A DNA stretch of 5,259 bases from Bacteroidota bacterium (GTDB lineage: Bacteria; Bacteroidota; Rhodothermia; Rhodothermales; UBA10348). Positions 1-5,259 of this stretch are shown in pieces (position 1 is the stretch's first letter; every line of letters starts with the position of its first letter). The position numbers were made by a program, and so were the translations under genes. The notes under the pieces are model-generated. The model made no database searches, was not told the DNA's origin, and saw nothing but the letters and a program-made list of their open reading frames with translations. The stretch is taken from positions 1-5,259 of the forward strand of contig SMXK01000148.1 of the NCBI GenBank assembly GCA_004356265.1. Direction: 5' to 3'.

Positions 1-816
1 ACGCTGTACAACATCATTCAGACGTCTCACGGATTTATAAAAACGATGAGAATGGAGCTCGCAGCTGGAAGAGATTTCTCTCAGGAGTTTACTACAGACA
101 CCCTGAACGTGATTATAAATGAGGCCGCGGCCCTCGCAATGGGATTTGAAGATCCGATCGGTCAGCAGGTCCGGGTATGGGGACGCGATGGCGAGATTAT
201 CGGTGTCGTAAAGGATTTCCATATTGCATCGTTGTATGACCCGATCGATCCGATGGTAATGCGACTCAACCCGGAGTCTTCGTCTTTAACTCTGATCCGC
301 CCGGCCGCAGGTCAGACGGAAGAGGCGCTGTCTGTATTTGAAACTGTATTCAAGGAGTTTAATCCTGAATACCCGTTTGAGTATACATTCGTGGATGAGA
401 GTTTCGAGCGGCAATACAGCAGCGAGATTGTAATCGGGAAATTGAGTTTGTGGTTCACAGGCTTGGCTATCTTTATCGCCTGCCTTGGCCTGTTCGGGCT
501 GGCATCCTTCTCGGCTGAGAGACGAACCAAAGAAATCGGGATCAGAAAAGTTCTCGGTGCAACTATTCCCGGCATCGTGGGACTGCTGAGCAGGGAGTTT
601 GTGGTGCTCGTCTTACTGGCATTCACAATTGCCGCTCCGATCTCGTGGTATCTGATGAATGACTGGTTGTCGGCATTTGAGTATCATACTGATCTGGGCT
701 GGGGCATTTTCGTCTCCGCAGTAGTGGGTATTCTTGCTATTACCTGCCTGACGGTTGGATTTCAGTCCATCCGGGCCGCATTAGCCAATCCCGCCGACGC
801 TCTCAGATCAGAATGA
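1..816 (+). CDS. FtsX/MacB-type ABC transporter permease, C-terminal part (5' end outside window)
   Basis: The reading frame is open from the first base, so the gene begins upstream; the ATGs near positions 46-54 lie inside a conserved stretch (FIKTMRMELAAGRDFS) and are not the true start. Of 271 visible residues, about 1-145 are the end of the extracytoplasmic MacB-like domain, including the family-typical 'GVVKDFH' at about 68-74. Three membrane helices follow at about 149-171, 194-218 and 233-252. After the first comes the conserved cytoplasmic segment AERRTKEIGIRKVLGAT (about 172-188), the coupling region of FtsX permeases, and the protein ends in the usual 'ALANPADALRSE' tail. Long two-module permeases of this kind are frequent in Bacteroidota and pair with a separate MacB-like ATPase, acting in export or mechanotransmission at the inner membrane rather than import. 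The substrate cannot be read from the sequence. It converges on the mod genes and is unlikely to be functionally tied to them. Confidence 0.9.
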   Translation, partial: TLYNIIQTSHGFIKTMRMELAAGRDFSQEFTTDTLNVIINEAAALAMGFEDPIGQQVRVWGRDGEIIGVVKDFHIASLYDPIDPMVMRLNPESSSLTLIRPAAGQTEEALSVFETVFKEFNPEYPFEYTFVDESFERQYSSEIVIGKLSLWFTGLAIFIACLGLFGLASFSAERRTKEIGIRKVLGATIPGIVGLLSREFVVLVLLAFTIAAPISWYLMNDWLSAFEYHTDLGWGIFVSAVVGILAITCLTVGFQSIRAALANPADALRSE

Positions 817-845
817 CTGAACGGGGTGTTTTAGGAAATTGTGCT

Positions 846-1913
846 TCACGATATAACAGCGACGCCCTTAATCTGGGCGAATACCGCTAATCCCGGTTCC
901 AGTTTTAGCAATGTCGCAGATCGGCTTGTAATTCTCGCGAGGATCAACTGACTCCCAATCCGAAGTACTACAAGAGTTCTCGATTCGCCGTCCGGCGAGA
1001 GAGATTCTACGACCGCCGGTAAAATATTCAGAATGCTGGTATCCTGCGCGTGACTGAGCGTCACGCTCACATCACGAGCCGCGATGCTCAGTCTGATGGC
1101 TGATCCTATCGGCTGGTCAGACGATTGAACCCACAAGGAATATCCGTCTCCTGTCAGAAAATCAAGATGATGTTCAATATCGCGTTCTTGAACAGTCGCT
1201 TCCAGAACGGACGATGCATCGTATCTGAACATAAGCGGTATATCTGGATTCGTGAGGATCTCGTTTACTGGTCCAGCAGCCACCACGCGTCCGCTATCCA
1301 GCAAAATCAACCAGTCGGCGATTCTAACCACTTCATCAAGGGAATGCGTGACATAAATGACCGGGATTTTCAGCTCGTTTCGGATACGACTGATAAAGGG
1401 CAGTATTTTCTGCTTGCTGGCCAGGTCCAGCGACGCCAGGGGCTCGTCGAGCAATAATAATTCTGGCTTTATCGCGAGCGCTCGAGCAATTGCCACGCGT
1501 TGCTGTTCTCCACCGGACAGTGATTCGGGAAATCTATCAAGCAAATCTGTGATATCAAGAATTCTAGTGATGCGCTCAAAGTACTTCCCCGAGGGATCCT
1601 GGCCGTTGCGTTTCATTCCGTATCGGACATTACCCGCTACTTTCAGATGCGGAAAAAGCCGGGATTCCTGAAACACAAATCCGACCTTCCGAAGATGCGT
1701 AGGAATCGTCCGCTTATTGTCTTGCCAGACCGATCCACCGACCTCGATCCTATTGTCGGTATGTGATTCCAGGCCTGCGAGAGATCTCAGGAGCGTCGTT
1801 TTTCCGCTTCCGGAAACACCAAACACAACGCTGATACTTTGTGCCGGCAACGCCAGTTCAGCATCCAGAACGAAATCTGGCCTTTCGAATCGAATTTTGG
1901 CCGTGACACTCAT
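846..1913 (-). CDS. modC: ModC, molybdate/tungstate import ATP-binding protein
   Basis: This is the cytoplasmic ATPase that powers molybdate (or tungstate) import with ModB and ModA. It has 355 residues, close to the usual ModC length of about 350. All nucleotide-binding motifs are intact: Walker A GVSGSGKTT (32-40), Q-loop Gln82 in FQESRLFPHL, signature LSGGE (132-136), Walker B LLLLDEP (152-158), D-loop SLD (161-163) and H-loop His190. The C-terminal part (about 285-355) is a single Mop/TOBE domain with the ModC-typical 'SILNILP' (293-299), 'ARIT' and a final 'AQIKGVAVIS'. In known ModC proteins this domain binds the oxyanion and can inhibit transport. The start ATG overlaps the modB stop as ATGA (1913-1910) with no clear Shine-Dalgarno, which points to translational coupling. 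It is the last gene of the minus-strand train. The Mop domain separates it from sulfate (CysA) or phosphate ATPases. Confidence 0.96.
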   Translation of the reverse strand: MSVTAKIRFERPDFVLDAELALPAQSISVVFGVSGSGKTTLLRSLAGLESHTDNRIEVGGSVWQDNKRTIPTHLRKVGFVFQESRLFPHLKVAGNVRYGMKRNGQDPSGKYFERITRILDITDLLDRFPESLSGGEQQRVAIARALAIKPELLLLDEPLASLDLASKQKILPFISRIRNELKIPVIYVTHSLDEVVRIADWLILLDSGRVVAAGPVNEILTNPDIPLMFRYDASSVLEATVQERDIEHHLDFLTGDGYSLWVQSSDQPIGSAIRLSIAARDVSVTLSHAQDTSILNILPAVVESLSPDGESRTLVVLRIGSQLILARITSRSATLLKLEPGLAVFAQIKGVAVIS

Positions 1914-2590
1914 AATCGCATCATACCCGACTTTCGTTTTCCTGTATACACGAGAAACAGGAGTATAAATGAGACGAGAAATAAAATTCCAGAGATCGTA
2001 TGAGCCTGAGCATATTCAAGGCTTTCCACGTGATCATATATGGCAATTGAAAGCACCTGTGTCTCGCCTGGAATACTTCCGCCGATCATAAGAACAACAC
2101 CAAACTCACCAACCGTGTGCGCAAACCCCAGAATAGCTGCCGTAATGTATGCTGAACGCACCATAGGCAGTACCACTGATCGGAAGGCATCGACGGGTGA
2201 AGCACCTAAAGTAGCGGCGACCTCAAGAGTCTCCTGTCTGACACCAGAAAAAGCGTTTTGCAGTGGCTGAATCACGAATGGCATTGAATACAAAACCGAT
2301 CCGATGACGAGCCCGGAAAATGTAAATGCCAATGAATATCCGGTAAGGTCATAAATCAGGGAGCCGGGAAATCTGGCCGGACTGAGAAGGAGTAGCAGGT
2401 AGAATCCGAGAACTGTCGGAGGTAAGATGAGAGGAAGGGCGACGAGTGCTTCGATCACAGGCTTTGCTCGCGATCGAGTTCTTGACAACCACCATGCGAG
2501 GGGTGTCCCAATCAATAGCAAAATGATTGTGGTGGCAAACGCCAGTCTGAGCGTAACGAATAAAGCTCCGAGATCAGCTTCCGACATCAC
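1910..2590 (-). CDS. modB: ModB, molybdate/tungstate ABC permease
   Basis: This is the inner-membrane channel of the molybdate/tungstate importer, 226 residues, matching the usual ModB size of about 225-230. Hydrophobic segments lie at about 8-33, 47-69, 87-110, 144-170 and 198-217. The cytoplasmic EAA loop that docks on the ATPase reads EVAATLGASPVDAFRSVVLP (123-142), with the conserved Gly at 129. The following 'AHTVGEFGVVLMIGGSIPGET' region is typical of ModB and related CysT/CysW permeases. Two starts are possible: GTG at 2590 or ATG at 2587, giving a 4-bp (GTGA) or 1-bp (TGATG) overlap with the modA stop. An AGGG lies 7 nt upstream of the GTG and 10 nt upstream of the ATG, so the choice matters by only one residue. 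Its place between modA and modC makes the assignment firm. Confidence 0.95.
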   Translation of the reverse strand: MMSEADLGALFVTLRLAFATTIILLLIGTPLAWWLSRTRSRAKPVIEALVALPLILPPTVLGFYLLLLLSPARFPGSLIYDLTGYSLAFTFSGLVIGSVLYSMPFVIQPLQNAFSGVRQETLEVAATLGASPVDAFRSVVLPMVRSAYITAAILGFAHTVGEFGVVLMIGGSIPGETQVLSIAIYDHVESLEYAQAHTISGILFLVSFILLFLVYTGKRKSGMMRL

Positions 2591-3432
2591 TGCGGTACCC
2601 TGTAGCCGCTGGTTGAAATTATTGCTTTAGCGTCTTCCGAACCGAGGTACGCCATAAAATCAATTGCAGCAAGGGACGATCTGAGAATTACAGCCTGCTG
2701 ATCTATCGGAGTGTATAATTTTTGTGGAATGATCCAATAGGCACCCGGTGCGTCGCCGCCCCTGTTAATCACACTCGAGAGGGCTACAAACCCAGCATCC
2801 GCGCCTCCACTTGCGACGAAGTGATATACCTGCGAAATATTTTCTCCCCGGATGAGCGAGTCCCTCATCTGGTTCCAGTGCTGCGCCCCGGAAATAACTT
2901 CCCGCGCTGCCACTCCATACGGCGCCAATCGCTCATTGGCCACAGCAATTCTGTACTGATCCAGTCGCTCCAATATGTGCCCTTCCTCGTCCACAATACC
3001 TGACTTCGCACTCCACAAAACCAACCGACCGATCGCATAGGTTCGGCGCGTACCGGTATCGATAAATCCTTCTTCCTCCAACAGAGCAGGACGCAACGTG
3101 TCTGCCGCCAAAAAGATATCAAACGGGGCTCCATTAATAATCTGGGCGTAGTGTTTGCCCGTAGACCCGGATATGATTACCACGCGATTGGCTGACTGGC
3201 TTTCATAATCATTCGCAAGCGCCCGAGCCGTGAGCGCAAAGTTACTGGCGACGGCTATCCGGAGCGCTGCCTTTTGATGTGACGCTGTCTGCCGGAGTTC
3301 GTTCTGCCCCCCGGCTGCCGACACCCGGACTGGAGCCGTGATTTGAATCAACACAAGAAACAGCGTTGTCCGGAGAATAAAATTGGACACCACGAGTGGA
3401 TAGACATTGCCGTCAGCTTTTCCTGCCTTCAT
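2587..3432 (-). CDS. modA: ModA, periplasmic molybdate/tungstate-binding protein
   Basis: This is the secreted substrate-binding protein that captures molybdate or tungstate and delivers it to ModB. Of 281 residues, a hydrophobic stretch at about 18-35 followed by V37-S38-A39 looks like a Sec signal peptide cleaved near 39/40. No lipobox cysteine is visible. The mature part follows the periplasmic-binding fold of ModA: AVASNF (60-65) and SGSTGKHYAQI (88-98) at the expected oxyanion loops, then GAPFDIFLAAD (101-111), YAIGRLVLWSAK (132-143), LAPYGVAA (169-176), ASGGADAGFVALS (207-219) and a C-terminal SGYRVPQ. The APYG loop and the overall wording resemble the Azotobacter-type ModA rather than the E. 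coli type. The start ATG overlaps the upstream aminotransferase stop (ATGA, 3432-3429). Tandem GTG codons at 3393 and 3390 would give a shorter n-region but have no ribosome site. Molybdate versus tungstate preference cannot be read from sequence alone. Confidence 0.95.
   Translation of the reverse strand: MKAGKADGNVYPLVVSNFILRTTLFLVLIQITAPVRVSAAGGQNELRQTASHQKAALRIAVASNFALTARALANDYESQSANRVVIISGSTGKHYAQIINGAPFDIFLAADTLRPALLEEEGFIDTGTRRTYAIGRLVLWSAKSGIVDEEGHILERLDQYRIAVANERLAPYGVAAREVISGAQHWNQMRDSLIRGENISQVYHFVASGGADAGFVALSSVINRGGDAPGAYWIIPQKLYTPIDQQAVILRSSLAAIDFMAYLGSEDAKAIISTSGYRVPQ
2598..2601 (-). promoter_or_regulatory. Ribosome binding site for modB
   Basis: The minus strand reads AGGG, followed by 7 nt to GTG 2590 and 10 nt to ATG 2587. 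It lies within the last codons of modA, supporting coupled translation and a modB start at one of these two codons. Confidence 0.45.
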
Positions 3433-4589
3433 CCGCCGGCACCAACGCGCTGACCATTACAGAGGGCCGCAATCACCCTGGAAATATCGCTCGAATCGTT
3501 AAAGGCCGCAACGGAAATTCGCAGACGATTATTTCGGGTACTGCAGATTACGCCTCGCGCGAGCAATTGCTCGTAAATCTCTCGGGCTGAAAATTTCGGG
3601 TTCGACAATGAGATAATATGAGTTGAAGCAGCCGAACTTCCTCCTGGGTGATGGGCCACCCACCCGGATCCATTCAGGCCGTTGAACAATTCGCGCGAAA
3701 GTGTTTTTGAATGATTTTCGCGTACATCAGGGGAAAAGCTCAAGAGCTGATTCAGCGATGCTGATAACGAGGCAACCGACACATATGACATTGTTGATTG
3801 CAAAAATCGTCGGGCATCCACGGCGTATTCGACGGATGTCGCATCAAAATCAAATGGATGTTCAGTACTCATCCAGCCAGGCAGTACCGGAGTTTCACGC
3901 AACATAGTGTCCGAAACATAGCCCAAAGCAACACCCCCGTGACCTCCTAGCCACTTATACCCGCTGGCGACGACTATATCTGCTCCCCACAACTTCGTAT
4001 CGACGTTTATTGCCCCGGCCGACTGGGTCGCATCGATGATTACGAGAGCACCAACGTCTCCCGCCCGCGAGGTCAGCCGTGGTACATCGATGATAGTGCC
4101 GGTCCCATATTGAACGTGACTGACTGCGACAACTGACGTGGACGGACCAATTCGCTCACACAATGTATCTGTTAAATCGCGGGCAGGCAGGTCCTTAACA
4201 AATTGAACACAACTTCCACTCGTTTTTGCAAACTGCAACCACGGCCGCGTAAGTGCAGGAAAATCGGTGTCTACCATCAATATTTCCTCACCCGATTTTG
4301 GGCTCATCAAGGACGGTAGTTGACCCAGTAATTCACTCGCTCCCGCCAGGATAGCAACGTTAGTCAGATTGCAGTTGAACAGCCGCCCTCCCACGATTCT
4401 CAGATTGCCCAGATATTCGATTTCTTCATCATCGCTCATCAGAAGACTTCCAAAACGACCGGTAGAATCAATAAACGATGTCATGGCCGCAACAGTTGTC
4501 GAACTCAGCATCCCGATAGAAGCCTGATTCATATAAACCTTCTCAGGAAATGACGGGTATTCGGATCGATCAATCAGTGCTTTAGTCAT
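3429..4589 (-). CDS. Class V aminotransferase-fold PLP-dependent enzyme
   Basis: This is a PLP enzyme of fold type I, aminotransferase class V (the group with isopenicillin-N epimerase-like proteins, kynureninase and cysteine desulfurases). Starting at ATG 4589 it has 386 residues, a normal length. Visible motifs in that numbering: N-terminal VYMNQAS (18-24); His158 in 'SHVQYGTG', which would stack on the cofactor ring; Asp186 in 'IIDATQSAG', which would pair with the PLP nitrogen; and the Schiff-base Lys212 in 'ASGYKWLGGHGG'. The C-terminus GVICSTRNNRLRIS (346-359) goes straight into the small-domain strand. It lacks the SufS-type 'RTGHHC' or IscS-type 'SGSAC' loop, so a desulfurase role is unlikely. 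A longer frame opens at ATG 4682, but its extra 31 residues overlap the upstream gene by about 100 bp and look non-homologous; the 4589 start leaves an 8-bp overlap. The gene is coupled to modA by ATGA. The substrate is unknown. Confidence 0.88.
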   Translation of the reverse strand: MTKALIDRSEYPSFPEKVYMNQASIGMLSSTTVAAMTSFIDSTGRFGSLLMSDDEEIEYLGNLRIVGGRLFNCNLTNVAILAGASELLGQLPSLMSPKSGEEILMVDTDFPALTRPWLQFAKTSGSCVQFVKDLPARDLTDTLCERIGPSTSVVAVSHVQYGTGTIIDVPRLTSRAGDVGALVIIDATQSAGAINVDTKLWGADIVVASGYKWLGGHGGVALGYVSDTMLRETPVLPGWMSTEHPFDFDATSVEYAVDARRFLQSTMSYVSVASLSASLNQLLSFSPDVRENHSKTLSRELFNGLNGSGWVAHHPGGSSAASTHIISLSNPKFSAREIYEQLLARGVICSTRNNRLRISVAAFNDSSDISRVIAALCNGQRVGAGG

Positions 4590-5259
4590 TGGTCCTGTTC
4601 CCACGATAAAATCCCCAAGATGTAAGTTCACCCGGAACGTCAGATCCCCTGATATCCGCCACAACGGTCCGTTCAATCGCATTGGGCGTCCACTTTACCT
4701 CGGTTTGAACGGTTACCTGAACAGGGCCGTCTTCCAGAGCAGTCTGCAGTTTTTCTCTAGCATCGGTCGACAGTGCAATACCCCAAGAAGAGGCTGCTTC
4801 GTCCATGGTGATCCGCTTGAACTGAATTGAATGCTTGTTGACTTGCGGCTTCAGATACCCGGGCAGTGAATACGCCAATACTCCTAACGCTCCCCTTTCC
4901 TGGACAGCATCTCTGAATACGCGGGATAAATCGCCGTCTGCGAGAACAATTTTCCCCCGTACGTCGAGCGCATCCAACTCTGTTCTACTTCCAGATCCTG
5001 CGAAAACCAGCTCGGCGGTTACTCCATCTGGGGTAGTTGAGAAAGAACGGGTTACCAACATGTTTCGATTGCTGGCGAGCTCAAGGATCGGGCGCTCACT
5101 GCCGTGAATCGAGAGCGTCGCAGAAATGGGCTCCCACGCCGGGGCACTGAGTGGGTATTCCTCAACACGATATCTCAATCGATCGGAAGCAGTAGCCAGC
5201 GATTCCAGGACGTATCCTGCGGCGGCTAATCGCTCTACCACGTGGTCTAATGCCGCGTC
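4582..5259 (-). CDS. M28-like peptidase fragment: PA-domain part only, no catalytic domain (5' end outside window)
   Basis: The frame is open to the window edge, so the N-terminus is missing; the GTG at 5241 is inside the gene. Of 225 visible residues, the middle part resembles the protease-associated (PA) insert that precedes the zinc peptidase domain in M28 aminopeptidase-like proteins: 'LDVRGKIVLADGD', then 'AVQERGALGVLAY', a long loop, 'GIALSTDAREKLQTAL', a strand 'VQVTVQTEVKW', and finally 'ERTVVADIRGSDVPGE'. In full-length relatives that last segment leads directly into the first catalytic strand and the metal-ligand His-x-Asp motif. Here the frame runs about 14 more unfamiliar residues (ending SWGFYRGNRTND) and stops at TAA 4584-4582, inside the aminotransferase start. 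The roughly 200-residue catalytic domain is absent downstream. It is probably a truncated or decayed gene, or an assembly junction; a stand-alone PA-domain protein is a less likely alternative. The family call rests on pattern recognition only. Confidence 0.6.
   Translation of the reverse strand, partial: DAALDHVVERLAAAGYVLESLATASDRLRYRVEEYPLSAPAWEPISATLSIHGSERPILELASNRNMLVTRSFSTTPDGVTAELVFAGSGSRTELDALDVRGKIVLADGDLSRVFRDAVQERGALGVLAYSLPGYLKPQVNKHSIQFKRITMDEAASSWGIALSTDAREKLQTALEDGPVQVTVQTEVKWTPNAIERTVVADIRGSDVPGELTSWGFYRGNRTND
4593..4596 (-). promoter_or_regulatory. Possible ribosome binding site for the aminotransferase gene
   Basis: The minus strand reads AGGA only 3 nt before ATG 4589, with a GGGAA a few bases further upstream. 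The spacing is short, so this is modest support. Together with the homology boundary it favours the 4589 start over the upstream ATG at 4682. Confidence 0.3.

Noticed and set aside
312..626. Minus-strand reading frame inside the permease gene
   Set aside because: It is fully antisense to a well-conserved FtsX domain, with no family resemblance of its own.
863..879. Inverted repeat CGCCC-N7-GGGCG as a terminator
   Set aside because: The stem is only 5 bp, it lies within modC codons (FAQIKGVA), and no T-run follows on either strand.
1125..1968. Plus-strand reading frames opposite modC (1125-1457, 1357-1671, 1717-1968)
   Set aside because: They are shadows of the modC coding strand, with no recognisable domains or ribosome sites.
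3429..4589. Naming the PLP enzyme a cysteine desulfurase or Mo-cofactor sulfurase because of the mod neighbours
   Set aside because: The mobile loop with the catalytic cysteine of SufS, IscS and MOCOS is absent from the C-terminal region.
4605..4632. Frameshift in a GGGG run (4613-4616) giving 'TSWDFIVGTGPMT', reminiscent of the HLDSWDxGTGAxD metal motif of some M28 peptidases
   Set aside because: The key His and Asp positions would be Glu and Thr, the spacing is off by two residues, and the shifted frame runs straight into the aminotransferase rather than a catalytic domain. The resemblance is probably chance.
4663..4673. Palindrome AACGGTCCGTT as an operator
   Set aside because: It is short, lies inside the peptidase coding sequence, does not extend beyond 5 bp per arm and has no second copy nearby.
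4590..4682. Upstream ATG at 4682 as the start of the aminotransferase gene (417 residues)
   Set aside because: The 31 extra residues are read from inside the peptidase frame, do not look like a class V N-terminus, and would need an overlap of about 100 bp. ATG 4589 puts the family's normal N-terminal region close to the start.
4590..5259. Moco riboswitch or ModE operator upstream of the aminotransferase-mod genes
   Set aside because: The stretch is coding throughout, and no ModE-like inverted repeat or structured leader could be identified by eye.

Overview
The window holds six genes, two of them cut by its edges. Base composition is near 50% GC and coding is dense. The left-edge permease has the sequence style of the large two-module FtsX/MacB permeases common in Bacteroidota and relatives such as Rhodothermia/Balneolia. 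Together with a PA-domain M28-type peptidase, this suggests a bacterium of that broad group. This is a judgement from protein style, not a marker-gene assignment.

Layout: positions 1-816 (+ strand) hold the C-terminal end of an FtsX/MacB-type ABC permease. It converges, across a 29-bp gap (817-845), on a minus-strand gene train that fills the rest of the window. Reading that train 5' to 3' (right to left): the N-terminal part of an M28-like peptidase that stops before any catalytic domain (5259-4582); a class V PLP-dependent aminotransferase-fold enzyme (4589-3429); then modA (3432-2587), modB (2590-1910) and modC (1913-846), a complete molybdate/tungstate ABC importer. Every junction in the train is a short start/stop overlap (8, 4, 4 and 4 bp), so the genes are probably co-transcribed and translationally coupled. 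No promoter, operator or riboswitch could be supported inside the window.

How the genes work together: ModA is the secreted oxyanion-binding protein, ModB the membrane channel and ModC the ATPase with a C-terminal oxyanion-binding (Mop/TOBE) domain. They form a standard importer feeding molybdenum-cofactor synthesis. The two less usual points lie upstream of modA. One is a PLP enzyme tightly coupled to the importer that lacks the cysteine-desulfurase active-site loop. The other is a peptidase reading frame that ends where its metal-binding domain should begin, right at the start of the aminotransferase. I see no RNA gene, CRISPR array, insertion sequence or convincing terminator, and no strong case for a wholly new system.
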